DNA of 64,000 nt from Triticum aestivum (Eukaryota > Streptophyta > Magnoliopsida > Poales > Poaceae), in NCBI RefSeq assembly GCF_018294505.1, contig NC_057807.1:142156461-142220460 (forward strand), read 5' to 3'. The position numbers were made by a program, and so were the translations under genes. Of the stretch, positions 42,379 to 53,174 are shown one piece after another; within the stretch, counting starts at the first letter, position 1; every line of letters starts with the position of its first letter. The notes beneath the pieces are model-generated. The model was not told where the DNA came from. It did not search any database and saw only the letters and a list, made by a program, of their open reading frames with translations.

Positions 42379-45300
42379 TTATGGGTAGAACTTGCGGAGA
42401 TGCTCAATATTCCATGAGTTTTGCAACGGGGTGCCATCTCCGGTCTCCAGACAGACTGCGCTAGGTCTGGTGACTCGTACTACCCGATAAGGGCCTTCCC
42501 ACTTTGGTGACAGCTTGTGTGTACCCTTGGCGGACTGAACGCGCCTAAGGACAAGGTCACCTTCCTCAAAACACCGGGCATAAACCCTGCGGCTATGATA
42601 GCGATGCAGGGCTTGCTGATAGCGTGCAGCACGCGTAGCAGCCTGATAACCCACAAGTGTAGGGATCGCAACAGTTTTCAAAAAGTAAGAGTGTCGAACC
42701 CAACGAGGAGCTAAAGGTAGAATAAATATTCCCTCAAGTTCTATCGACCACCGATACAACTCTACGCACGCTTGACGTTCGCTTTACCTAGAACAAGTAT
42801 TAAACTAGAAGTACTTTGTAGGTGTGATAGGATAGGTTTGCAAGATAATAAAGAGCACGTAAACATAAACTAGGGGTTGTTTAGATAAAGATGCAATAAA
42901 GTAAATATAGCGAGTGTGGAAAAGTGGTGGTAGGAGTTGTGAATTGCCCCTAAGCAATTGACTATGTTACTAGACCGGTAATCACTATTGCAATTCTATT
43001 TGAGGGAGAGGCATAAGCTAACATACTTTCTCTACTTGGATCATATGCACTTATGATTGGAACTCTAGCAAGCATCCGCAACTACTAAAGATCATTAAGG
43101 TAAAACCCAACCATAGCATTAAAGTATCAAGTCCCCTTTATCCCATACGCAAACAACCTACTTACTCGGGTCTGTGCTTCTGTCACTCATGCCACCCACC
43201 ATAAGCAAATCATGAACATATTGCAAACCCTACAGTGGGAATCCCTCACGCTTGCGTGACACAGAGGGCACAATAGGACAGCACCAATAATAAAACATGC
43301 AACTCAAACCAATCATAGCAATTCATCAATCACGGATAGGACAACGATAATCTACTCAAACATCATAGGATGGCAACACATCATTGGAAAATAATATGAA
43401 GCATAAAGCACCATGTTCAAGTGGAGGGTACAGCGGGTTGTGGGAGAGTGGACCATTGGATATAGATGGGGGAAGGTGATGGAGATGTTGGTGAAGATGA
43501 TGGAGGTGTTGGTGAAGATCGCGGTGATGATGATGGCCCCCGGCGGTGTTCCGGCGCCACCGGAAGCTAGGGGGAGAGAGAGCCCCCCCTTCTTCTTCTT
43601 CTTCCTTGACCTTCTCCCTAGATGGGAGAAGGGTTTCCCCTCTGGTCCTTGGCTCCCATGGTTTGGGAGGGGCGAGAGCCCCTCCGAGATTGGATCTATC
43701 TCTCTGTTTCTGCGTTCTCACATTCTTCCCCTTCACCGTTTCTTTTCTATCTGGAGATCCGTAACTCCGATTGGGGTGAATCTTTTGCCCAGATATTTCT
43801 CATAAAATTATCTTTCTTGCGGCAAAAGAAGAGCGTCAACCGCCTTACGGGGGGGGGGCAGGAGAGTCCAGGGCGCGCCTGCCTCCCTGGGGCGCACCCC
43901 CCTATCTCCTGGCCCCCTCGGGCACCGTCTCGCATTGATTTTACTTCCCAAAAATCACAAATATTCCAAAATAATTCTCCGTCCGTTTTTATCCCGTTTG
44001 GACTCCGTTTGATATTGGGTTTCTGCGAAACAAAAAACATGCAACAGACAGGAACTGGCACTGGGCACTGGATCAATATGTTAGTCCCAAAAAATAGTAT
44101 AAAAAGTTGCCAAAAGTATATAAAAGTTGAATAATATTGGCATGGAACAATCAAAAATTATAGATACGACGGAGACGTATCACAGCCCGGAGACGATTCT
44201 CCTCGAGTAGCACAGCATCGTCACACCGGTGCTGACCTTGCATGATTTCATTGTAAGCAAGTACTCGAGGTGACCTGTAGATGAGTTCCGTGGGATAACT
44301 GCTTCTGCCCCATAGACGAGGGAGAAGGGAGTCTACCTGGTACCTCGGTTTGGTGTCATTCTGAGGGACTAGAGAACTACCGGCAGCTCCTCAATCCACC
44401 GCCTGCCGTGCTACTGGAGCATATCAAAGGTTCTTGTCTTGAGTCTGCGTAGCACTTTAGCGTTTGCCCTATCAGCTTGTCCATTGCTCCGGGGGTGTGC
44501 CACAGAGGCGAATGATATCTTCCATCCGAGGGCATGAACATAATGCATGAAGGCGCGACTCATGAACTGGGAGCCATTGTTAGTGATGATCCTTGCCGGA
44601 ACTCCGAAATGACACACCAGATCTTTCAAGAACTTGATAGCTGACTGAGCAGTCACCTTCCTCATGGTAGTCACTTCCGGCCATTTTGTAAACTTGTCGA
44701 TGGCAACGAACAAGAATTCAAAGCCCCCGATTGCTCGGGGGAAGGGGCCGAGGATATCGAGCCCCCAGACCAAAAATGGCCATGATAGAGGGATTGCCTG
44801 AAGCGCTTGGGCAGGCAGGTAGGTTTTCTTGGAATAAAACTGGCACGCTTCACACTTAGTGATTAGCTCGACCGCATCTTGGAGGGCTGTGGGCCAATAG
44901 AATCCTTGCCAGAATGCTTTCCCAACTAATGCCCTTGATCCAATGTGGGAGCGGCACATTCCTTTGTGTATCTCAGCCAGCAGTTCCTTTCCTTCTTCCC
45001 GGCAGACACACTTCACTTTCACACCGTTGGTCCTCCTTCTGTACAAAGTGTCATCGACAAACTGATACATACTGGCCCTCCGGGCTACTCTTTCAGCTTC
45101 GTCTTGATCGCCAGGAAGCTCTTGGGTTTGGAGGAAGCGGACAATGTGCCTTGCCCAAGTTGGAGCCTATGGCTCGGCAACGAGGACTAGCGGCACCTCC
45201 TCTAATGCGGGAGCACTGGCCTCGTTCGCGGGGTCCATGGACCCGGTAGGAGGGGGTGGTACGGCAGGCTGCGAGGAGTTGTTTCTGGCAGGGTCTCTGC

Positions 45301-47351
45301 CGGGAGCAGACGGATCTACTAGGAGAGGCTTTCCAGTGTCCAACTTTCTCCTCTTCCGGGACATTGTTGCTAGGGATACGGAGGGCTGAGTAAGACGGAG
45401 AACAAAAGTCCCTGGTTCCATAGGAAGCTTCTGCGCAACACGCTTTGACACATGGTCAGCTATGCTGTTTTCCGCACGGGGTACATGCTCTGTTTGCAAT
45501 CCGTCAAAGTGCACATCCAATCTTCTCACTTCCTCGATGTATGCCTCCATTAATGGACTTTTATAATCCTTGTTAACTTGCCTCACCACCAACTGTGAGT
45601 CTCCTCTAATGATCAACTTCTTAATTCCCAATTCTGCTACAATTTTGAGCCCGACAAGGAGCCCTTCATACTCTGTTGTATTATTGGTAGCTTCTTCCCG
45701 TGCAAAATGAATCTAGGCGACGTACTTCAAGTGCTCCTCGGATGGGGCAACAAGAAGCACGCCATCCCCCACGCCTTGCAGGGAAAAGGCACCATCAAAA
45801 TACATAATCCATTCTTGGGGTGATTCCTTGCCGAGGACAACTATCTCTGTCACTTCCTCATCAGGGTTGGCGTCCATTCGGCAATAAACTCTGCCAACGC
45901 CCTGCTCTGGACAGTTGATGTGCTGTCAAACCACAAACCAAAGCTGGATAGCTCCAAAGTGCACTCCACTATTCTGCCGAGCCTCTGGGTTTTGGAGTAT
46001 CCGCTACAACGGAAAACGAGTAACAACCATGATCTCATGGGCTTGGAAGTAGTGGCGTAATTTCCTTGAGGCCATGATGAGGCCAAAGATCAACTTTAAC
46101 ATGACAGAGTACCTCGACCTAGCCCCCTGTAATAAGGAGCTGACGAAGTACACTGGGCGCTACACCACTTTTTTCCTTGCCACGTCCTTGGGGTTGCCAT
46201 CGCTGCTGTGCTCGCTGCCATTATGATCCTCATTTGGCCCTGCCGGCCTCTGCTCACTCTCTTTCTCATCCACTTCTCGTTGTGCTACCAAGGCCGCACT
46301 GACCACTTGGTTTGTTGCCGCTAAGTATAGCAATAATGGTTCCTGGGGTTTGGGTGCGACCAAGGTAGGCACAGAGGACAGGTACATCTTCGGCTCTTGC
46401 AAAGCTGCATCCGCTTCAGGGGTCCACTTCATGGGACCTGCCTTGTTTAAAATCTTGAAGAACGGCAGGGCGTGCTCGGCAGACTTGGAGATGAATCTGC
46501 TTAGCGCGGCAACACATCCCGTCAGGCGCCTCACATCTTTGACTATCCTTGGTGTTGGGATCTACTCGATGGCCTTGGTCTTGTCGGGATTGTCTTCGAT
46601 CCACCTGTGGGACACAAAGTATCCAAGCAGCTTGCCGGAGGGGACGCCAAACACACATTTCTCTGGGTTTAGCTTCAGGTTGATTTTGCACAGATTTGCA
46701 AACGTCTCCTCCAAATCCTGAATGAGAGTTGCTCTGTCCTTGGTTTTGACAACAATGTCATCCATATAAGCCTCAATGTTTTTGTGCAGCTGAGGTTCAA
46801 AACCAATCTAGACCGACCTTGCAAAGGTGGACCCGGCACTCTTTAATCCGAACGGCATGCGGACAAAGCAATACGTACCCCATGGAGTGATGAATGATGT
46901 CTTCTCCTCGTCCTCCTTTGACATGAAGATATGGTGGTACCCAGAATAGGCGTCCATAAAATGAGAGCAAATCACAACCTGAGGTGGAATCCACTATCTG
47001 ATCAATACGCGGCAAGGGGAACGGGTCCCTTGGGCAAGCCTTGTTGAGGTCTGTGAAGTCAATGCACAACCTCCACTTCCCGTTCACCTTCCGGGCCACC
47101 ACTGGGTTTTCTACCCAAGTGGGATCTAGCACTCCTCTGACCAATCCAGCTGCTTCAAGCTTCTTGATCTCTTATGCAATAAACTGCTACCTCTCCAAGG
47201 CCTGCTTTCGGACTTTCTGCTTAATAGGTCTGGCGTGTGGGCAGACAACAATGTGGTGCTCGATTAACTTCCTGGGAACACCGGGGATATCAGATGGTTG
47301 CCAAGCAAACACATTGATATTCGCCCGCGGGAAGGCAATGAGCGTGCTTTC
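42379..47351 (-). pseudogene. pol: pol of element 3 (RT, RNase H, integrase), heavily broken and split by a solo LTR
   Basis: RT: KWRLCIDFTDLNKACPRD, then a 1-base insertion near 46960, a stop near 46808 and the YMDD box near 46765. RNase H pieces: around 46534-45850, and a second domain at 45631-45450 (LIIRGDSQLVVRQVNKDY, retaining Glu in TTEYEG upstream), with a stop near 45714. Integrase: 45070-44200 with HKGMCRSHIGS and CEACQFYSKK, LDILGPF and Glu in NGQADRANAE. The middle catalytic Asp is Asn (ITNNGSQF). Stops follow near 44408. The C-terminal tail resumes at 42643 after the solo LTR and ends NSWNIEHLRKFYP. The order and sequence parallel element 1. Confidence 0.85.
42644..44182 (-). repeat. 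Solo LTR (1539 bp) with target duplication CAGCC inside integrase
   Basis: It runs TGATAACCCACAAG ... GGAGACGTATCA and is flanked by CAGCC at 42639-42643 and 44183-44187. No internal region or second LTR is present, as expected after recombination between two LTRs. The reversed reading begins TGATACGTCTCC, a familiar Triticeae Gypsy LTR start, so the orientation is probably -. Short ORFs inside are not genes. Confidence 0.85.
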
Positions 47352-50246
47352 CTATTTGTCATTGAGGATGGCACTGATGGTGAAAGTACCATCAACACCA
47401 GCCAGCCCTGCCGGGACCTTTTTCACTTGCGGAGCAGCAACCTTGGATCTCTTGCTATTGGAACACTCCGGCACGTCGTCAACGGGTGCCGTGCACTCGG
47501 AGGGGGCACGCTTCCTGGACTCTTTGCCAGAGGTCCTACAATCCTGTTTCTTCCCTTTGCCCTCCTTGGCGGGAACCGTTGTCGTTGCTGCCTCTACCGC
47601 GACCGCGTCCCTGTACATCTTGTCCACACAAATGATGGCATCTTTCTCATCCGACGGGATGGTGAGGACTCCCAGTGGCCCAGTCATCTTCAGGGTATTG
47701 TAGGCATAGTGGGATGCCACCATGAATTTAGCCAAGGCCGGGCGTCCAAGGATTCCATTGTACGGCAGGGGGAGGTCAACTGCGTCAAACACAATCTTCT
47801 CAGTCTGGTAGTTAAGCTCTCCCCCAAGTGTTACTGGCAACATACTCTTCCCTTTAGGATGACTCCTGCCAGGGTTGACTCCTTGAAACGTGCATGTAAC
47901 CTCTAGCTCTTCTTCTTCTATATGAAGCTTGTTGATGACTGCCGAGGAAATCAGATTCAGTCCGGCCCCACCGTCCACCAACATCTTTGTGACCTTGAGG
48001 TTGAGAATTGTTGGAGAAACCAACAAAGGCAGGCATCCTACCGCAGTGGTGTGGCTAGGATGGTATTCCTCATCGAAGATGATGGGTGTACGGGACCATT
48101 TGAGCGGCTTCCGGGCCTTCAGCACTGGTTCCACGACATTGACTTCCCGTGCCCACCGCTTGAGTTGGTGATGGGAGGTGTGCAATGATGCACCTCCGTC
48201 AACGCACCGGGCGTCCGTGGCCTTCTGAAACTCCTGCTCACTGGTTTCTTCTACATCCCCTTTATCACTCTCATCATCACAGACTTCTTTTTCCTGGCCC
48301 CTGGCGGGTTTTCCTTTGTTCCAAAAGGGCTTGTCGAGGCGATTTACTCCATCGCCCCGTCCCTTACAGCCAGTGACATTCTGACCCTTTTCCTTATCAC
48401 GCTTCTCATATTCTGCTCTCTGTCTCTTGACCAACTGCTCAACCTGATAGCACTCCTGAAGGTCGTGGCCCTTGGTCCGGTGGATCTTGCAGTACGGGCC
48501 ATCGCCTTTCCCGGCCTTCTCGGCAGTTGTAGCTTCCCGGCAATCGGCACAGACGACAACCTCCTTGCCGGGGGCCTCAGTCTTGGCGATCTTGCCGGTA
48601 CTAGGGGTGCCTGACCCTTCAACAGTCAATACCGCTTTATCCCTTCACTTCTTACTGCGACTTCTTAGCCTTCTTCTGACTGGTGGATTCATCATCATCC
48701 TCTGAATCAACATCAATGCAATCTTCCTCTCCAGGCAACTTCCTCCCTTCCTCCATCAGGGCACACTTGTCCACTAGGGTGTACAGCTCCTTCATAGTCT
48801 TGGGCAACCGCACGTTCATCTTGGCACGGATTCGGCGGTTGTGTACGTTGGACTGGAAGGTAGCTATCACGGTTGTCGGATGGATATTCAGAACATTCCT
48901 ATGAACTTTACTGAACCTATGCAAATACTTACATAGGGTTTATCCTTCCTTTTGTTGGAGAAGCTGCAGATCGCCGGGGCAGCCCAGCTCCTAGTGGCCA
49001 CCGATGAAAGCGTCGATGAACTCGTGGCGCAGATCTGCCCACAATGAAATGGAGTCCTCCGGCAGGTGCATCAGCCAAGACCTCATGTTGTATTTGAGTG
49101 CCAATGGGAAGTACTTGGCGAACACCTTCTCATCTCTTCCCCCGGCAGCCTGAACGGCGATGGTGTAGATGCTCAGGAACTCTGCCGGGTTCAGCCTCCC
49201 GTCATACTTCTCAGGTATCTCCGGCTTGAATGTGCGAACGGACGGCCAACAGAATTGTCGCAGGTCATGGGTGAAGGCAGGGCAGCCAACCTTGAAGGGC
49301 AGGAGCCCGTTAGCACCAAGAGTGGGCTCGTCGATGTCGGGGCCGCCGCGCCCGTCGGTTCGGAGGAGGTTGTCACGACGTTGCTTGATGACACACACAC
49401 GTCCCCTCTTCGCCTATCTTTTGGGGCTCGGTGTTGGCCTGGACATGCCTGAGGATCAGAAGAGGTCATCGAGGCATCATAGAGGTCTTGATTTGGTCGT
49501 GCCCGCGCCGGCCGCTGTGGTAGGGATTGCACCGTGGGGACGGCCCCCTCCATGCGGGCAGCAACATGGGCTGTTGCCATTGCTTGGGGAAGTCGTGGCG
49601 GGGCAGCTCGTCGTGAGCCCTCGGCTTCGGCGAAACCAAGCACACATTGGATTGTAGCACGCCATTCGTCCATCTGCTCGGCCGCTAGTGGAAACCTCAG
49701 CAGCAGCTGAGCCCGCGCCATGGCCTCCAAGGCTGTGCTTGGCATAGATGATGATGAAGTCGATCACGCCGTTGCTCGGCTCCTGGCGGAGCCAGCGGCG
49801 GCTGCACTGCACCCCCGCTGTTGTGGAGCAACCACCTGGGTGGCAGGGTGGTGAGGCAGAGGCGCCCGAGGGCCATCAGCTCCGTTGGGCGCACCAGTTC
49901 GGTTGACCCGCCCTGGGGAGAGCGTACACGCAGCAGTCGTGCCTGCAGCAAGGATGGATGTAGGGAGGTGGCTCGCCCCAGACCGAGCGCCATTATTGTG
50001 GCTACGCCCGTCAACGGGTGGAGCGCGGCCGTCGGGGCGTTGCCGATGTCGCTCTCCTTCGGCATCTTCTGCTCCCGCGTCGGCCGCGAGGGGGATGGTG
50101 GTGGTGCCACCTGCTCCGGCCATATCCCCTGCAGCGTTCGCACCCTCGTGCGTCTCCGCACCCCCCGCGGCCTTAGAGGCCGCGGGTAGCGGAGCCTTCG
50201 AGGTGGATGGATGAGCTGAAGGAGCTGATTTCTTCTTGGGTGCCAT
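47352..50246 (-). pseudogene. gag-pro: gag-protease of element 3
   Basis: The ATG at 50246 (MAPKKKSAPS, context ACCATGG) opens an Ala/Pro-rich N-terminus that changes frame before the gag domain (IPEKYDGRLNPAEFLSIYTI, MRSWLMHLPEDSISLWADL). Stops lie at about 48991, 48950, 48652 and beyond. The second part (48629-47352) has the Cys/His motif YCKIHRTKGHDLQEC and the protease core MLVDGGAGLNLISSAV. It ends with TAG at 47352-47354, exactly where element 1 has TAG. Confidence 0.85.
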
Positions 50247-50324
50247 GGTCGATGGCGCTGTCGACGATGCAGATGGCGATGAAGGTGACACGCTGCTTAC
50301 GTCTTCAGGTTCGCGCAAGTGATC

Positions 50325-50344
50325 CCCCTACCTGGCGTGCCAAA
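50325..50344 (-). promoter_or_regulatory. Primer-binding site of element 3
   Basis: On the - strand TTTGGCACGCCAGGTAGGGG, 2 bases from the 5' LTR; one base differs from the site of element 2. Confidence 0.6.
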
Positions 50345-50346
50345 GA

Positions 50347-50543
50347 TGTCGCAGGAAACCACAGCCACCTATGGGACCAAGATGGCCCCTTGTTGGTTCG
50401 GCAGTGGGGAGTCACGTTGCACAAAGAGCAAACCAACGCAAGGCAGCACGGCAGGTATCGCAGAGGCAGTTTTACCCAGGTTTGGGCCGCCGCGAGGTGT
50501 AAAACCCTACTCCTGCTTTGGTGGATTGATGGGGAAAGGTGGT
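50347..50543 (-). repeat. 5' LTR of element 3, truncated
   Basis: 197 bases match the start of the LTR at 29978. The match stops at 50543, where a CACTA terminus begins. Confidence 0.85.
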
Positions 50544-51180
50544 CACTATAAAAAAAAGACACATCCATGACATTTTGGGCCGAACGAAAAAGGTTTCTGT
50601 CATACTTATGACACTTCTATGACGATAATTGTGACAAAACCCGGTATCATCATAGATGTGGTGGGCTCCTACTTCTATGACAAAAAATCATGACAGAAAA
50701 TGGGCTTTTCGTCCTGGGCGGGCTGGAGATGCAGTTGCATGACATTCTTTGGGCCGTCCATGACGGAAAAAACCATGGTAAAAGCGAGGGCGAGGAAAAT
50801 ATCAGGGAGTTCCCGGTTACGGTGGGTGGTCGGGGGCCGAGCGATGCGCGTTTCTCTCGTACCGTACGCGCATGGGTGCGAGGCGTTGGGCTCTAACTGA
50901 ACCGGAGCAAGGCGTCGCCTAACTGAACCTGAGCGATTGCATTGCAGGGTACGCGTTACTGAACCCGAGCGATCGAGCGATTCCTTCACTACTGCTGCTA
51001 ACTGAAGCCGATCGATGTTGCCTCTGGATGAACAGTGAGCGTTGCTGGGGGGGTTGGATGAACATGACCCCATGGTGTTGCCGCTGGATGAACAGGACCC
51101 CGATCGATTAGCCCCATGATCACCGGCAGAGCTTCAGCAAGGCTGAAAGTGCCATGGCCCGCCCTGTGTTAAAGCAAAAA
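50544..51180 (+). mobile_element. Left terminal region of a second CACTA element
   Basis: It starts CACTATAAAAAAAAGACAC, a CACTA terminus with one C-to-T change, followed by subterminal TGACA/TCATGACA repeats and GC-rich sequence with recurrent CTGAACC and GATGAACA units. The right end was not recognised, so the extent is unknown. It interrupts the 5' LTR of element 3. Confidence 0.7.
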
Positions 51181-51239
51181 AGAGTTCTACATGAATTCTA
51201 GCCAATGATAATGCAATGATTTGATAGCATTGTTTGTAC

Positions 51240-51792
51240 TATCCGGCCTGCCCAACATTTTTTTGGTACTCCGAGCTACCCATGATGCTATAACATTCTT
51301 GCTGACAACATTGCTCGACATGATGGGATAATTATTCTTGATGGTAAGTTCTATCTAGGAGATGTTGGATATGCATGTCAGCCGAGTGTTATTTCATCCT
51401 TCGGGAAAATCAGGTATCATCTCAACGAGTTTTCTTATAGGAATTATCCTAGGACTGCCGCCGAATTGTTCAATCTCAGACACTCTAGCCTTGTAGTTAC
51501 AGTTGAGAGGGCATTTGGTGCTATGAAGAATAGATTTAAGTTCCTGGATAAGAAGACATTCCACCATTTCGCCACCCAAGTTAAGTTTGCTCTTGCATGT
51601 TGCATTCTCCATAATTGAATCTTAGAATGACGTGCCAGAGGAGGAGGATGTGACGACTGATTATGCTGATGGCTCCGGCCGATGATGGCTCCGGCCATGG
51701 TGTGGAAGCACATGACACTGAAGCTTGGAAGAACAAGAGGTTGAAGTTGGCTGGTGCAATGTGGGCTAACAGAGGTAACACAAGGATCTAAA
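51240..51792 (+). pseudogene. PIF/Harbinger transposase relic (C-terminal DDE part)
   Basis: From about 51301 the frame reads ADNIARHDGIIILDGKFYLG, then GYACQP, FRKI-like RYHLNEF, ELFNLRHSSL, VERAFGAMKNRFKFL and FALACCILHN before a TAA. These are the last two thirds of the Harbinger DDE_Tnp_4 fold; the second Asp lies in GDVGY and the Glu in VERAFG. Two small indels lie before 51300 and stops follow 51615. A degraded tail (AWKNKRLKLAGAMWANRGN) runs to TAA near 51792. The N-terminal part and any helix-turn-helix partner gene were not seen. It may be cargo of, or nested in, the CACTA element. Confidence 0.75.
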
Positions 51793-52590
51793 GACGAAGA
51801 AGACGAGGATAATGAACTTTCCCATTAGTTCGGCATTGATCAACTCTTCACCATTGAGCCCTATGAGTATTAATTTGATTGTCATTTGTTGGTAGTTAGG
51901 ACAAATTGCCATTTTTAGTAGTTAGAACAGAAATGATCTTAATTGGGTACTGCCAATGTAGTCTATTGTGTGGTATCAAACGGCATGTTTTGCGCCTTCA
52001 TTGCCATAACCCTCAACTGATGCGAACTAAACGTCATGCATCATACGATCTTGTGATGCAATGCAGACAATCAAACCATGTGCAGTACATGATTTATAGC
52101 TTGTATTCACTCAGTCAAGCCGAGCCGAGCCACATCGCAAATAGGCCAAAATTGATGCAGTTAACCGCCCTCACTGTCTACATACACTACATCAGCATGC
52201 GTGTATCTGCCAAGTGTCTGCATATAGTATCATGACATTGTCTTCCAAACAGAAATTCAGAATGCTCACCTTTGAAAACCTTGCTATGCAGCTATTATCA
52301 TCAACAATGTCAAAGATTATTTGGTTGTTGTAGCTAACTGGAACAAAGCAGATTCGTCGCATACAAAATGCCAACAGAATAATAGCTGCGAGCGTCTCCA
52401 AAGATGCATACATATTATTACAGTTTCCGGATCTATAACAACAACAACCTGCTGCTAGGGCGAGCCGCCACATGCGGAGATGATGGTGACAACCAACTCC
52501 CCTTATCCCTTCTCAGCGTTGCACGCTCACCGTAGCCGCGAATGACAGTGTGCTGGAACTGAACGAGCCCGGTGATGCAACCATCGTCCA
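51793..52590. other. Unassigned sequence after the Harbinger relic
   Basis: AT-rich; I see no gene or terminal repeat. Confidence 0.4.
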
Positions 52591-52591
52591 C

Positions 52592-52830
52592 TTTTGCTAC
52601 GCCCAGCGAGGATTTTTGCTACCACCATTCATGGCTTAGCTGCGACCCACGACGCCGGCGACAAAGATTTTGCTGCAACCATCGTTGAATTCTGCTACAA
52701 TCGGCGAGGATTTTTGCTGCAACTATTTATGGTTTAGCTACGACCCGCGATGGCGACAATGATGATTTGTTGGAATCATTGTCGCCTTTTGCTACGACCG
52801 ACAAGGATTTTTGCTAAAACCATTCAATAG
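52592..52830. repeat. Imperfect tandem units GGATTTTTGCT...
   Basis: Two and a half units of about 95-103 bases, each with TTTTGCTAC ... GAGGATTTTTGCT ... TTTAGCTACGACC-like segments, at about 52592, 52687 and 52786. Confidence 0.6.
52752..52786. repeat. Perfect 12-bp inverted repeat
   Basis: GGCGACAATGAT and ATCATTGTCGCC around an 11-base loop, inside the tandem units. Confidence 0.8.
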
Positions 52831-53155
52831 CGATCACCGGTGGTCGTCTTTTCACAGAAACCCATGCAGTGAACATTAACGACAAGGGTGGCGAGTAGAG
52901 CACCGACGGAATTGCAATCAAAATCGACGAGCAGGGGGGTGTTCTTCGGTGAGCAGCGGAAGGTAGTACTGCCAGGCATGTGGGCACGGGCGGCCGGCGG
53001 CTCTTGGCCTTGCTGGAGCAGCGCACGGGGCAGAGTCGCGTGTGTGGAGGGGATTTTTTCATGTGTATGGTCGTCTTGAAGGTGAAGCTCGCTTGTGGAT
53101 TCGTGGAGGGAGAGCGAATTAGACAATTTCCGCGTAATCGATCACTAGTGGCTGG

Positions 53156-53174
53156 GGCGCCACCTGGTGGCGCC
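53156..53174. repeat. Palindrome GGCGCCACC-T-GGTGGCGCC
   Basis: 9-bp perfect arms around one base, followed by a further CACC. Function unknown; possibly an element edge. Confidence 0.7.

Larger units (their letters stand above)
29978..50543 (-). mobile_element. Tat-lineage Gypsy retrotransposon (element 3), hosting element 2 and a solo LTR
   Basis: On the - strand: 5' LTR (cut, 50347-50543), primer-binding site, gag, protease, RT, RNase H, integrase (split by a solo LTR), a degraded spacer, purine tract and 3' LTR (29978-30888). Element 2 interrupts the spacer at 31138-40594. Over about 197 aligned bases the two LTRs differ at roughly one base in ten by eye, mostly transitions, so the copy is old. 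Its pol matches element 1 closely. Confidence 0.85.

Noticed and set aside
43356..44154. ORFs of 120-170 codons in the 43-44 kb region
   Set aside because: They lie inside a solo LTR and have no coding signature.
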